Of a stretch of 64,000 nucleotides of DNA, positions 27,048-36,945 are shown in pieces (position 1 is the first letter of the stretch; every line of letters begins with the position of its first letter). The translations under genes were made by a program, and so were the position numbers. The notes under the pieces were generated by a model. It was not told where the DNA came from. It saw nothing but the letters and a program-made list of their open reading frames with translations, and made no database searches. This DNA is from Clostridium tunisiense TJ (GTDB taxonomy: Bacteria > Bacillota > Clostridia > Clostridiales > Clostridiaceae), in contig NZ_AMQH01000006.1 of the NCBI RefSeq assembly GCF_000300195.1, forward strand, positions 416,393-480,392, given 5' to 3'.

Positions 27048-27926
27048 TTAATTTAATTCCTTTAATAAGTTACCTATATTTTCATTAGTGAACAAATATG
27101 CTTTATTGCAAAAATGGCACAACAACTCTTCACTCTTGCCTTCTTCATGTAACTCCTGAAGATCTTTTTTCCCTATGCTTATCAGTGCTCTTTCTACTCT
27201 TTCTCTTGAACAATCACATTTATACTCCGGTGTTAATTCCTCATGTATTTTTAAATCCATATCTTCAAAAATATATTTCAATATATCTTCCATAGACATA
27301 CCTTCAGAAATCATAGAAGTTATAGATGGCACCTCTTGAAGTCTGTAGGATAATATATCTGCCACAAATTCTGATGCTCCCGGCATCATTTGAATTATAA
27401 ACCCACCAGCTGCCTTTATAGTTAAATCCGTATCCACTAGCACTCCTAAGGCTACCGCAGATGGAGTTTGCTCTGAAGCCGTAAAGTAGTAAGCTAAATC
27501 ATCCCCAATTTCACCTGTTTGAATAGGCACTTGACCTATATAGGGTTCTTTAAGTCCCATATCTCTTATAACTTTCAAATATCCATTGGTACCAATAGCT
27601 CCACCCACATCTAACTTACCAATAGAATTTAAAGGTAAGTCAACCTCTGGATTACCTATATATCCCTTTACATTAGCATCTGCATGTGCTGTAACAATAA
27701 CTCCTTTAGCTTCACCACCTCCAGAAATTTGAATTGTTAAGCTGTCCTTTTCATTTTTTAAAAGTGCTCCCATTAAACTTCCCGCAGTTAACATTCTTCC
27801 CAATGCTGCTGCAGCTGTTGGCGTACATTTATGAATTTCCATAGCTTCTTGAACTAAACTTGTAGTAGTTGCACCTATAATTCTTATGTCTCCATTTTGA
27901 GCAGTAGCTCTAACTAACTTATCCAT
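27048..27926 (-). CDS. hslO: Hsp33 redox-regulated chaperone
   Basis: A 292-residue Hsp33, a holdase chaperone turned on by oxidation. The C-terminal zinc switch is intact: CDC at about 241-243 and CHFC at about 274-277 (CxC...CxxC). The N-terminal domain has the typical [17 protein letters not shown] and [14 protein letters not shown]. It starts three bases after the methyltransferase stop, so translation is probably coupled. Confidence 0.97.
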   Translation of the reverse strand: MDKLVRATAQNGDIRIIGATTTSLVQEAMEIHKCTPTAAAALGRMLTAGSLMGALLKNEKDSLTIQISGGGEAKGVIVTAHADANVKGYIGNPEVDLPLNSIGKLDVGGAIGTNGYLKVIRDMGLKEPYIGQVPIQTGEIGDDLAYYFTASEQTPSAVALGVLVDTDLTIKAAGGFIIQMMPGASEFVADILSYRLQEVPSITSMISEGMSMEDILKYIFEDMDLKIHEELTPEYKCDCSRERVERALISIGKKDLQELHEEGKSEELLCHFCNKAYLFTNENIGNLLKELN

Positions 27927-27929
27927 ATG

Positions 27930-28673
27930 CTATTCCCTTCTTCCTAGAACATATACTATTCTTTCTGTATTTTTCTTTATATTATTGCTTTTATAATCAT
28001 CTAATTTTTGTATGATTCGAAAACCTATATTTTGCAAAACTTCCTCTAAGTACTCTTCACTATAGATTTTCTCCCTATGATGCTCATCAAACCTTCTATA
28101 AACTTGTCCTTCTTTTATAAAGAAAGTGAGATACATATTTATAGTTTCATTTTCAATTTCATTTTCCCAAATATAAACTACTTTATCATTATCATAATTG
28201 AAAGTATTCTCCCCTAAAACTTCTAACAACTTATACTGAGAGTTTATATCAAAGATAAAAAGTCCTTCATCTTTTAAATGCTGATAAACTGAAGTAAAGT
28301 AATTAATTAAATCCTGTTTCTCCAAAATATAATTAGTGGAATCTAATGCACAAGTTATTAAATCAAATTTCTTTCTTAAGTTTAGTTCACAAATATTTTG
28401 ACATATCACCTTAGCTCTTACATGGTTATTTCTAAGTTTATCTTCAGCTATTGATAGCATTTCCTCTGATAAGTCTACAGCAGTGGTAGTTTTAAAAAAC
28501 TTGCCTACCTCTACAGTTAAATTTCCAGTTCCACAAGCTAAATCTAAATAGTCTCTTTTTGTTAATCCAGCTTTATCACAAAGACCTGTTATAACCTCAG
28601 CCCAAGATTTATAATCTACATCTCCATGTATAAGTTCATCATAAACATCTGCAAACTCATTGTAACATTCCAT
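27930..28673 (-). CDS. Class I SAM-dependent methyltransferase
   Basis: A 247-residue Rossmann-fold methyltransferase. Motif I is LDLACGTGNLT, followed by the acidic loop VDLSEEML and motif post-I VICQNICEL; the C-terminal half has the beta-strand insert (YRRFDEHHREKIYSEEYLEEVL) of the YqeM/MT-25-like group. Small-molecule or RNA substrate unknown. The start follows AGGTGATTTT. Co-transcribed with hslO. Confidence 0.85.
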   Translation of the reverse strand: MECYNEFADVYDELIHGDVDYKSWAEVITGLCDKAGLTKRDYLDLACGTGNLTVEVGKFFKTTTAVDLSEEMLSIAEDKLRNNHVRAKVICQNICELNLRKKFDLITCALDSTNYILEKQDLINYFTSVYQHLKDEGLFIFDINSQYKLLEVLGENTFNYDNDKVVYIWENEIENETINMYLTFFIKEGQVYRRFDEHHREKIYSEEYLEEVLQNIGFRIIQKLDDYKSNNIKKNTERIVYVLGRRE

Positions 28674-28868
28674 AAAATCACCTAACTTATCCTTCTACAA
28701 ATCTATAAATCATCTTTAATAGAGCTCTCATAAAAAGTATTGAAGTAAATATGTATAATACCTAAATATTTTATCAATGTTAATTAAAAGGCCCAGTTAT
28801 TTTAATCTCTTACATGAATTATATTACTAACATATTTTACATTAAAATAATAGTTTTGTCTAAATCTT

Positions 28869-29111
28869 TTATAACATATCTTTATTTTTAGGCATATTCA
28901 ACATCTTTTTCTTTTTAGTCATTAATCCACCAATTCTTCCTGTTTCTTCTGCTGTAAGTCCACTCCATCCTAACTCTCTAACTTTATCTATAAGTCCCAA
29001 TTCCTCTGCAATTTCATATTTAATTTCTTCTCTCATTTTTTCTTGGGGAGTTAATTCTCTATTGCTTTTTAACTTTGATTTAATCACCTTTTTTAGTGGT
29101 GTTTTTCCCAT
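28869..29111 (-). CDS. Alpha/beta-type small acid-soluble spore protein
   Basis: 80 residues. The GPR protease-site region KYEIAEELGL and the conserved GWSGLTAEETGRIGGLM identify an alpha/beta-type SASP, which coats and protects spore DNA and is degraded on germination. The N-terminus (GKTPLKKVIKSKLKSNREL) and the lysine-rich C-terminal extension make it somewhat longer than classical 60-70-residue SASPs. RBS GGAGGGG. I could not find a convincing sigma-G promoter. Confidence 0.88.
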   Translation of the reverse strand: MGKTPLKKVIKSKLKSNRELTPQEKMREEIKYEIAEELGLIDKVRELGWSGLTAEETGRIGGLMTKKKKMLNMPKNKDML

Positions 29112-29223
29112 AGTACCCCTCCTTATTTATATTACTATTTTCTACAAGGAGAAGTTTTTTATTCATTAATAAAATAATTAAAGACTTAAGTTTCAGAAAG
29201 CATAATATGCAACGCCTCTATAC

Positions 29224-29258
29224 AAAAATAAAAGCAGTATAACTTGAGTTATACTGCT
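29224..29258 (-). terminator. Terminator of the third oppA gene
   Basis: AGCAGTATAACT / AGTTATACTGCT with a 2-base loop, then TTTATTTTTG on the minus strand. Confidence 0.85.
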
Positions 29259-29268
29259 CTTAATTAAA

Positions 29269-30972
29269 TTATTCTCTTCCTTCAGTGTAAGTGTATTTTA
29301 AATCAAGTGCTCCAAAAGTTGGTGACATGTAATTTTTAATATATTTTCTTACGAAAGTATTTTTAAATCTCCAAACTCCTGGACTGATTACGCCATCTTC
29401 AAATACTAATAATTTTTCTGCTTCTTTGAACTTCTCTAATCTCTTAGCTGGGTCTATAGAGTTACCTGCTTCTTTGATTAGATTGTCATACTTCTCACTC
29501 TTCCAACCTGTATTGCAGATTCCTGCCTCTGACATGAACATATCAAAGAAGGTGTTAGGGTCATTATAGTCAGCACCCCAAGCTTGACCAGCAATTTGGT
29601 AATCTCCCTCATCTGTTCTCTTTTGGAAAACTGCCCACTCAGCATAGTCACACTCTATATTAACTCCAAGTGCTTTACTATAGTTTTGTTGATCAAACTC
29701 AGCAAACTCTTTAGCTCTAGCATCAGTTCCTGATTGTAGAACCTTAAATGTATGTTTAGCTGGATCTGGGTCTAGCCCTAATTCTTTTAATCCTTCAATT
29801 AATAAAGCTTTAGGATCTGAATTAGCTTTCTTTAATTCCTCAACTGGTAGATATGTTGCTGTTTCTCTATAGTCTTTTCCATCAATTTGAATTGCTGGAG
29901 GACACCATGCATTAGCTGGCTCTGCAAGTCCTCTGAATAAAGTTGATGCTGTACCTGCTCTATCATTAGCAATTATAAATGCTTTTCTTATTTTCGCATT
30001 AGCCAAATACTTATCTTTTTGGTTAAAGAAAGTATAGGTAGCTGATCCATCATATCCTTTTTTAACCTCGAACTTACCAGTTTGGTTAAACTTATCAACC
30101 CATTCTTGTTTAGTTACTGCAGCAGCATCTAATGAACCATTGTATAACTCATTCATTCTTGCTGTTTCTTCTTTTATGATTTTCATAGTAGCTTTTTCAA
30201 GCTTTACATTTTCTGCATCCCAATATTCTTTATTCTTAACTAATTCTACTTTATTGTTGTGTACCCACTCAGAAATGATGAAAGGACCTGTAAATACCAT
30301 AGTATCTGTTTCACTACCATATTTATCACCATGTTTTTCTATTATATCTTTTCTTTGTGGTTCCATTACTTTGAAATATGTTAAATCTAAGAAATATGCA
30401 CAAGGTGAAGCCAAAGTAAACTCTATAGTTTTTTCATCTATAGCTTTAACTCCTAAATCTTCTGCTTTTGCTTTTCCTGTATTGAATTCATTAGCATTCT
30501 TTATTGGGAATAATAAGAACGCATACTGAGAACCAGTTTTTTGATCAAGAGTTCTTGTGATACCGTATACAAATTGCTCTGCAGTTACAGCTTGACCATC
30601 GCTCCACTTCATATCTCTTAATGTGAAAGTCCATTTTAATCCATCTTCAGATTTTTTCCACTCTTTAGCAGCACCTGGCTTTATAACATCCTTGCCATCT
30701 TTCCCAACTTCAAGTCTTGTTAACGCCTCCATAGTGTTTGCAAGAACTTGAGAAGAATATAAATCTGTTGCTTTAGATGGGTCTAAAGTTTTTGGTTCTG
30801 CACCTAAAACTACATTTAAATATTGCTCCTTGTCCATTTTTACAGCTTGAGCGTTTTCTCCTGACTTCTCTCCTTCTGCCTTTTTGTCATCTTTTCCACC
30901 ACAACCAGTTAAGGCTACTGATGCAATCATAGATGACGCTAGTAATACAGATAAAAGTTTTCTGCTTTTCAT
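29269..30972 (-). CDS. oppA: Oligopeptide-binding lipoprotein OppA, paralogue 3
   Basis: A 567-residue extracellular solute-binding protein (family 5). A lipoprotein signal with lipobox LTGC places the lipidated cysteine at 24. Family signatures are EPKTLDPSKATDLYSS, LTRLEVG and KWTFTLRDMKWSDG. It delivers oligopeptides to an Opp permease. It is very similar to the paralogues at 31377 and 37952 but has its own terminator, and the gap from the previous oppA (404 bp) suggests its own promoter. No permease follows it, so it likely shares the OppBCDF components. Confidence 0.93.
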   Translation of the reverse strand: MKSRKLLSVLLASSMIASVALTGCGGKDDKKAEGEKSGENAQAVKMDKEQYLNVVLGAEPKTLDPSKATDLYSSQVLANTMEALTRLEVGKDGKDVIKPGAAKEWKKSEDGLKWTFTLRDMKWSDGQAVTAEQFVYGITRTLDQKTGSQYAFLLFPIKNANEFNTGKAKAEDLGVKAIDEKTIEFTLASPCAYFLDLTYFKVMEPQRKDIIEKHGDKYGSETDTMVFTGPFIISEWVHNNKVELVKNKEYWDAENVKLEKATMKIIKEETARMNELYNGSLDAAAVTKQEWVDKFNQTGKFEVKKGYDGSATYTFFNQKDKYLANAKIRKAFIIANDRAGTASTLFRGLAEPANAWCPPAIQIDGKDYRETATYLPVEELKKANSDPKALLIEGLKELGLDPDPAKHTFKVLQSGTDARAKEFAEFDQQNYSKALGVNIECDYAEWAVFQKRTDEGDYQIAGQAWGADYNDPNTFFDMFMSEAGICNTGWKSEKYDNLIKEAGNSIDPAKRLEKFKEAEKLLVFEDGVISPGVWRFKNTFVRKYIKNYMSPTFGALDLKYTYTEGRE

Positions 30973-31303
30973 TAAAAAATCCCCCTTCTTATTGTTTCTT
31001 TCTAATAAAAACTCTTTTGTAAAATTGAGTTTTTCTTACACATTGAAACTAAATATTAGAAATTATAAAATCTTTAAGCAGTCCCCTTGTTGCTTTTATA
31101 AATGAAAATTCAAGATTTTTATAATTTTCTGTTATTTATATCATATACTTCATTTTTTTAAAAATCAATAAGGTTTAAATGAAAACTTAGTGTATCCAGT
31201 TCACATTTTATTTTTATTTTTAAATATTTATTAATATATGATTTTTTTGAAAAATTACTGCATTTTTTACCTCTTATCACCTGAATAATCAAGAAAAACA
31301 GCG
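30973..31303. promoter_or_regulatory. Intergenic region upstream of oppA paralogue 3
   Basis: No gene seen. A partial CodY-like half (AATTTTCTG at 31123) matches 12 of 15 positions of the consensus when extended; weak. The promoter is not resolved. Confidence 0.3.
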
Positions 31304-31338
31304 AAAAAAAGTAGTACAATTTTCATTGTACTACTTTT
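31304..31338 (-). terminator. Terminator of oppA paralogue 2
   Basis: AAAAGTAGTACAAT / ATTGTACTACTTTT with a 4-base loop and a T-run on the minus strand. Confidence 0.85.
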
Positions 31339-31376
31339 AAATATTTCCTATTAATTTACATCTAAATTGCTAAAGA

Positions 31377-33077
31377 TTACTCTCTGCCTTCAGTATAAGT
31401 GTATTTTAAATCAAGGTTTCCAAAGGTAGGAGACATGTAGTTTTTAACATACTTTCTAACATAAGTGTTCTTAAATCTCCATACACCTGGGCTTATTACT
31501 GCATCATCATAAACAAGAATTTTTTCTGCTTGTTTAAATATATCTGTTCTCTTAGCAGGATCTATAGTATTAGCTGCTTCTTTGATTAAATTGTCATACT
31601 TATCGCTCTTCCAGTTAGTAGGAGCTATACCAGCATTAGACATGAACATATCAAAGAATGTATTTGGATCATTGTAGTCAGCACTCCAACCTTGAGAAGC
31701 AATTTGATATTCAAATTCATCAGTTCTCTTTTGGAATATAGCCCATTCAACATACTCACACTCAATATTTACTCCTAGAGCTGTTTTATAGTTTTGTTGA
31801 GCAAACTCAGCAAATTCTTTAGATCTTGCATCTGTTCCTGATTGTAAATATTTGAAGGTATGCTTAGCTGGATCTGGATCTAAGCCTAATTCTTTTAATC
31901 CTTCAACAAGTAATGCTTTTGCATCTGGATTTTCTTTCTTTAAATCTTCAATTGGCTTATATGCCACTTTTTCTCTATAATCTTTTCCATCAATTTGGAT
32001 AGCTGGTGGACACCAAGCTGTTGCTGGCTCAGCTAACTTCTTAAATAAAGTATTAGCTCTTCCTTCTCTATCCTCAGCTACTGAAAAGGCTTTTCTAATT
32101 TTTGCATTTGCAAAGTACTTATCCTTTTGGTTGAAGAATGTATAAGTTGATGATGAGTCATAACCCTTTTTAACATCAAACTTTTTAGTATCATCAAACT
32201 TTTGAATCCACTCAGGTTTAGTAACTGCTGCAGTATCTAAAGAACCATTAAGCAATTCATTCATTCTTGAAGTTTCTTCTTTTATTATTTTCATTGTAGC
32301 TTTTTCAAGCTTAACATTTGAATTATCCCAGTACTCTTTATTTTTAACTAATTCAACTTTGTTATTATGAACCCATTCAGTAATTGTATATGGACCACTA
32401 AACACCATTGTATTTGGTTCTGTACCATACTTATCACCGTGTTGCTCTATTATATCTTTTCTTTGTGGCTCCATAACTTTGAAATATGTTAAATCAAGGA
32501 AGTAAGCGCATGGAGAAGAAAGTGTAAACTCTAATGTCTTCTCATCTACTGCTTTAACTCCAACATCTTCAACTTTAGCCTTTCCAGTGTTAAATTCTTG
32601 AGCATTTTTTATTGGGTATAATAGGAATGCATATTGAGAACCTGTTTCTTTAGCTAAAGTTCTTTGTATACCATAAACGAATTGTTCTGCTGTTATTGGT
32701 TTACCATCACTCCATTTTGCATCTCTTAAAGTAAATGTCCATTTTAATCCATCATCAGACTTTTTCCATTCTTTAGCTGCACCTGGTTTTATAACGTCTT
32801 TTCCATCCTTGTCAACTTCAAGTCTTGTTAACGCTTCCATAACATTTACTAGAACTTGTGAAGAATATAAATCTGTTGCTTTAGATGGGTCCAAAGTTTT
32901 TGGTTCTTGTCCTAGCACAACATTTAAATATTGCTCTTTGTCCATTTTTGATGCTTCTGCTGGTTTGTCACCATCAGCTGGTTTTTTGTCGTCTCCTTTT
33001 GATCCACATCCAACTAATGCAATTGACGCCACCATTGATGAAGCCAATAATGCAGCTAATAATTTTTTACTTTTCAC
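31377..33077 (-). CDS. oppA: Oligopeptide-binding lipoprotein OppA, paralogue 2
   Basis: 566 residues, family 5 solute-binding lipoprotein; lipobox ALVGC with Cys24. The GTG at 33077 is chosen (GGGGG 7 bases upstream, and a proper signal peptide begins there); a reading frame 16 codons longer would put charged residues before the signal. It is close in sequence to paralogue 3 along its entire length, indicating a recent tandem duplication. A promoter and CodY-like site are found upstream. Confidence 0.94.
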   Translation of the reverse strand: MKSKKLLAALLASSMVASIALVGCGSKGDDKKPADGDKPAEASKMDKEQYLNVVLGQEPKTLDPSKATDLYSSQVLVNVMEALTRLEVDKDGKDVIKPGAAKEWKKSDDGLKWTFTLRDAKWSDGKPITAEQFVYGIQRTLAKETGSQYAFLLYPIKNAQEFNTGKAKVEDVGVKAVDEKTLEFTLSSPCAYFLDLTYFKVMEPQRKDIIEQHGDKYGTEPNTMVFSGPYTITEWVHNNKVELVKNKEYWDNSNVKLEKATMKIIKEETSRMNELLNGSLDTAAVTKPEWIQKFDDTKKFDVKKGYDSSSTYTFFNQKDKYFANAKIRKAFSVAEDREGRANTLFKKLAEPATAWCPPAIQIDGKDYREKVAYKPIEDLKKENPDAKALLVEGLKELGLDPDPAKHTFKYLQSGTDARSKEFAEFAQQNYKTALGVNIECEYVEWAIFQKRTDEFEYQIASQGWSADYNDPNTFFDMFMSNAGIAPTNWKSDKYDNLIKEAANTIDPAKRTDIFKQAEKILVYDDAVISPGVWRFKNTYVRKYVKNYMSPTFGNLDLKYTYTEGRE

Positions 33078-33227
33078 AGATAATCCCCCTTTTTGTTTAG
33101 CTCGGTCATTTAACCTATGCTCCATTTATTAATCTTCCTAATACATAATTTCATAAATTTAGGATTTAATATCTTAAAGTTAAGTGATGTTATATACTAG
33201 TGTGTCTCCCCCGTCTAACTTATTTAT

Positions 33228-33256
33228 ATAATATAATAAAACAATAAATAAATCAA
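33228..33256 (-). promoter_or_regulatory. Sigma-A promoter of oppA paralogue 2
   Basis: Minus strand TTGATT, 17 bases, TATTAT. It gives a leader of about 145 bases. Confidence 0.6.
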
Positions 33257-33259
33257 CAC

Positions 33260-33274
33260 ATTTTTCTGAAAAAT
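33260..33274. promoter_or_regulatory. CodY-like box upstream of oppA paralogue 2
   Basis: ATTTTTCTGAAAAAT matches 13 of 15 positions of the CodY consensus AATTTTCWGAAAATT and lies just upstream of the -35 box. CodY control of opp genes is known in Firmicutes; binding here is inferred. Confidence 0.5.
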
Positions 33275-33818
33275 GATTTTTATTTTTTCGACATTAACAT
33301 TTATCAAAACAATTTAGTTGTATTTAAACAGCGACTTTTGTTTAAATTTAGTTAATAATTAAACATTGTATGAACTTAATGTTATTAGTCTAGCTCATAT
33401 ATATAACTACATTTAATGTATCTAGTATATTACAACTTTAGTTGTATTTACTTTATTAATATATTGTACATTTATAAAAGTTAATATTTTTTAAATTTAT
33501 TTTTTGTAAATATATGTTATATTTCACAATTATGCATGAATATAATAAATTTCATTCATTTTATTGCATTCTAACCTTGGTACCCACTATAAAAATTCAT
33601 CTAAATGCACATATCTACACTGCTTCTATGCATAATGTGAGAAGTTTTCCCCCAAGTATCTATTAAACCCATTCCTTATAGATGATTTTCTAAGGTTTAA
33701 AAGGTTTATATAAGTATATCTATATATTTTATTGTTCTATATTGAACTTTATCACTTATACCTATAAGATATTCTCCCAACCTTTCACATATCCCCCCCC
33801 TAACATCTTTGTCCAAAC
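33275..33818. other. Long A+T-rich noncoding stretch
   Basis: No reading frame, hairpin terminator or recognisable gene remnant. It separates the oppABCDF terminator from the second oppA promoter. Confidence 0.4.
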
Positions 33819-33942
33819 ATATAAGTTGCAACAGTATTTCTGCATTACTCAATAAATTAAAAGCAACTTGCATGGAAAGAATGAAAAGTTGGTTTATTGT
33901 TAATGTAGTCTCTTTATTTCACCCTATATATTTCATAGGGTA
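33819..33942 (+). repeat. Structured dispersed element, copy A
   Basis: About 124 bp aligning along its length with the reverse complement of 45424-45550, starting with the shared ATATAAGTTGCAACAGTATT. Both copies contain interleaved inverted repeats (AAGTTGC/GCAACTT, and a second pair) and end in a small hairpin (CCCTAT/ATAGGG here). Confidence 0.6.
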
Positions 33943-33952
33943 ACTTGGTAAT

Positions 33953-33995
33953 TTAAAACAAAAAACAAAAAGAGACAGGATAAATCCTATCTCTT
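33953..33995 (-). terminator. Terminator of oppABCDF
   Basis: AAGAGATAGGAT / ATCCTGTCTCTT with a 2-base loop, then TTTGTTTTTTG on the minus strand, 6 bp after oppF. Confidence 0.88.
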
Positions 33996-34001
33996 AACTT
34001 A

Positions 34002-34979
34002 TTATAATAAATGGCATGCAACAAAGTGATTTGGTTCAATTTCCTTAAGCTCAGGTGTTTTCTCGCTGCATACAGGTTTTGCATATCTGCATCTTGGAGC
34101 AAATCTACAACCTGGTTTAGGGTTAATTGGACTTGGAACTTCTCCCTCAAGAGGAATTCTCTTTTTATTTCTTTCAACTTCTGGATCTGGTACAGGAATA
34201 GCTGAAAGTAAGGCTTGAGTATATGGGTGTAATGGCTTGTCATATAAGTCAGCACTTGAAGCCAGTTCAACCATTGTACCAAGGTACATAACTCCAACTC
34301 TATCTGAAATATGCTTAACCATTGAAAGGTCGTGAGCAATAAACAGATAAGTTAATCCTAATTCATTTTGTAACTTTATAAGTAAGTTAACTACTTGAGC
34401 TTGGATAGAAACGTCTAGAGCTGATATTGGCTCGTCACACACTATAAAGTCTGGCTCTATAGCAAGTGCTCTAGCTATACCTATTCTCTGTCTTTGTCCA
34501 CCTGAAAACTCATGTGGAAATCTAGATGCGTGCTCTTTGTTTAATCCAACTAATTGTAGTAACTCATATATTCTGTTAGTTCTTTCTTGACCAGTATGAA
34601 GATTATGAACGTCAATTCCTTCTCCTATGATATCTCCAACTGTCATTCTTGGGTTAAGTGACGCATATGGGTCCTGGAATATTATTTGAGCTCTTCTTGT
34701 GAACTCTTTCTTTTCCTTTTTATTTAATTTGCTAACATCATGACCATCATATAGGATTTGTCCGCCGGAAGCTTCATAAAGACCCATAACAGTTCTACCA
34801 CAAGTAGTCTTACCACAACCAGATTCTCCAACTAATCCTAATGTTTCACCCTTATATATATTGAAACTTACATCATCAACTGCTTTTAATGTAGCATCTT
34901 TTCCAACTTGGAAATATTTTTTAAGATTTTTAACTTCAATTAAAACGCCATTTTTCTCTTTCACATTTTGATTAGCCAT
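34002..34979 (-). CDS. oppF: Oligopeptide ABC transporter ATPase OppF
   Basis: 325 residues. An ABC ATPase with Walker [10 protein letters not shown], signature [12 protein letters not shown], Walker [14 protein letters not shown] and the C-terminal oligopeptide/dipeptide extension with [14 protein letters not shown], a known cysteine motif of this subfamily. It energises peptide uptake with OppD. The ATG at 34979 is preferred: it begins one base after the oppD stop with GAGGTG upstream. Last gene of the operon. Confidence 0.96.
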   Translation of the reverse strand: MANQNVKEKNGVLIEVKNLKKYFQVGKDATLKAVDDVSFNIYKGETLGLVGESGCGKTTCGRTVMGLYEASGGQILYDGHDVSKLNKKEKKEFTRRAQIIFQDPYASLNPRMTVGDIIGEGIDVHNLHTGQERTNRIYELLQLVGLNKEHASRFPHEFSGGQRQRIGIARALAIEPDFIVCDEPISALDVSIQAQVVNLLIKLQNELGLTYLFIAHDLSMVKHISDRVGVMYLGTMVELASSADLYDKPLHPYTQALLSAIPVPDPEVERNKKRIPLEGEVPSPINPKPGCRFAPRCRYAKPVCSEKTPELKEIEPNHFVACHLL

Positions 34980-34980
34980 A

Positions 34981-36003
34981 TTATACACCTCTCTTCAATG
35001 CTTCAGGAACTTCTACTTTTGGAGCCATTGGGTGTTTCAACCAACAAAGAACTTCATGAGTATCTGAAATAGTAGTAGCTTCTGGCATCTCTTCTAAACA
35101 TACTTGCATACAATATTCACATCTTGCTGCAAAAGGACATCCCACTGGTGGTTTAATTAGATCTGGAGGTGTTCCTTGTAAAGAATATAATACATCTTTA
35201 TTTTTAGTATCTAATCTTGGTACAGATTGTAACAGAGCCCAAGTATATGGGTGTTGAGGATTTGCGAAAATCTCATCAACAGTTCCTCTTTCTATGATTT
35301 GTCCCGCATACATTACTTGAATTCTATCAGCAACGTCTGCAACAACTCCCAAATCATGAGTAACTAATATAACTGCTGTACCTAATTTTTCTTGAAGATC
35401 TGCTATAAGATCCATAATTTGTGCTTGAATAGTAACGTCTAGAGCTGTTGTTGGCTCGTCCGCTATTAATATTTTTGGGTTACATGCTAAAGCTATAGCA
35501 ATCATAGCTCTTTGTCTCATACCACCTGAAAATTCGTGTGGATATTGATGAACCCTTTTATCTGCGTTTGGAATATTAACAAGGTTTAGCATTTTTGTAG
35601 CTTCTTTTATAGCTTCATCTTTGCTCATTCCTCTGTGTATAATTAAACTCTCGGCAATTTGCTTTCCTATAGTCATGGTTGGATTTAAAGAAGTCATAGG
35701 ATCTTGGAATATCATAGATATATCCGATCCCCTTAACTCTCTTAAAGCCTTATCATCCATTCCTAATATATCTTTACCTTCGAAAACTATTTTTGAACCC
35801 TTTTTAATTTCTGCTGGCATTGGTTCAGGAAGCAATCTCATAATGGCTTTTGATGTAACTGTTTTGCCACATCCTGATTCTCCAACTACCGCTAGGGTTT
35901 CACCTTTATTTAAATGGAAGCTTATGCCTCTTACAGATTTTACTTCTCCTGCATAAGTATGAAATGATACTCTTAAGTCTTGTACATCTAATATTTTTTC
36001 CAT
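34981..36003 (-). CDS. oppD: Oligopeptide ABC transporter ATPase OppD
   Basis: 340 residues, with Walker [12 protein letters not shown], signature [13 protein letters not shown], Walker [13 protein letters not shown] and a C-terminal oligo_HPY region with [14 protein letters not shown]. Partner of OppF in the heterodimeric motor. RBS GGGGAGG. It ends one base before oppF and begins 13 bp after oppC. Confidence 0.96.
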   Translation of the reverse strand: MEKILDVQDLRVSFHTYAGEVKSVRGISFHLNKGETLAVVGESGCGKTVTSKAIMRLLPEPMPAEIKKGSKIVFEGKDILGMDDKALRELRGSDISMIFQDPMTSLNPTMTIGKQIAESLIIHRGMSKDEAIKEATKMLNLVNIPNADKRVHQYPHEFSGGMRQRAMIAIALACNPKILIADEPTTALDVTIQAQIMDLIADLQEKLGTAVILVTHDLGVVADVADRIQVMYAGQIIERGTVDEIFANPQHPYTWALLQSVPRLDTKNKDVLYSLQGTPPDLIKPPVGCPFAARCEYCMQVCLEEMPEATTISDTHEVLCWLKHPMAPKVEVPEALKRGV

Positions 36004-36016
36004 TGCTAACCCTCCC

Positions 36017-36934
36017 CTATTGACGCATTTTTGGATCTAGGGCGTCTCTTAAGCCATCACCAAGTAATTGGAATGATAACATTGTTAAAGAAATAAATAA
36101 CGCTGGCCAGAATAACTGGTATGGATAGAACATTAAGTTAGGTTGTGCAATAGCTGCTAATGCTCCCCAGCTTGTGTTTGGTGATTGAACTCCAAGTCCT
36201 AAGAAACTTAAGAACGCTTCAGCGAATATATATCCTGGTATATCAAAGGTAATAGCTACTATCATAATACCTAAAGTGTTTGGTATTAAGTGTCTTGCTA
36301 TTATTCTTGATGGGTTAGCTCCTAGAGCTTTTGCTGCTAAAATATATTCCTGTTCTTTTATTTGTAATAATTGTCCTCTTACAAGCCTCGCCATATAAAC
36401 CCATCCACCGATTGTCATAGCAATTATAAGAGATTGTATTCCAGGTCCAACAATTAATCTAACAAGGATTACTGTTACAAGGTATGGAATACTCGCTATT
36501 ATTTCAATTATTCTCATCATGATGTCATCTACTATTCCTCCAAAGAAACCAGCAACACCACCGTAGATAGAACCTACAACTGTGTCAATAAGTGCACCGA
36601 CTAGACCAATAACGATAGAAATTCTTCCACCCTTCCAAACTCTAGCAAATAAATCTCTACCTAGGTTGTCAGTTCCAAACCAATGGTCTCCATTTGGTTT
36701 TAAGTTAAGTAAGTTATTATCTGTTACTTCATATGAATATTTAGCAATCATAGGTCCTATGATTGTCATTAGCGAAATTAAAATTAGCAGTATTAGAGAG
36801 AATGTAGCTACTTTATTTTGCTTTAATCTTCTCCAAGCATCTTGCCAATAAGTCATACTAGGTCTTAGTATTCCTTCTGAGTCTAAGTTTTCACAGCCTA
36901 TAATCTGAAATTTTTCTCTTGATAGTTCTGCCAT
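36017..36934 (-). CDS. oppC: Oligopeptide ABC transporter permease OppC
   Basis: 305 residues, about six membrane helices with an N-terminal cytoplasmic tail and OppC_N region (DAWRRLKQNKVATFSLILL). The inner-membrane EAA-like loop is EYILAAKALGANPSRIIARHLIPN. It pairs with OppB to form the channel. RBS AGGAGGAG. 11 bp after oppB. Confidence 0.96.
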   Translation of the reverse strand: MAELSREKFQIIGCENLDSEGILRPSMTYWQDAWRRLKQNKVATFSLILLILISLMTIIGPMIAKYSYEVTDNNLLNLKPNGDHWFGTDNLGRDLFARVWKGGRISIVIGLVGALIDTVVGSIYGGVAGFFGGIVDDIMMRIIEIIASIPYLVTVILVRLIVGPGIQSLIIAMTIGGWVYMARLVRGQLLQIKEQEYILAAKALGANPSRIIARHLIPNTLGIMIVAITFDIPGYIFAEAFLSFLGLGVQSPNTSWGALAAIAQPNLMFYPYQLFWPALFISLTMLSFQLLGDGLRDALDPKMRQ

Positions 36935-36945
36935 AGTTGCTCCTC

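Noticed and set aside
29125..29220. Sigma-G promoter for the SASP gene
   Set aside because: CATATTA at about 29200 fits a -10 box but no -35 box lies at the right distance.
33953..34339. 128-codon frame antiparallel or offset to the end of oppF
   Set aside because: Same DNA as oppF and its terminator in another frame; composition is not protein-like.
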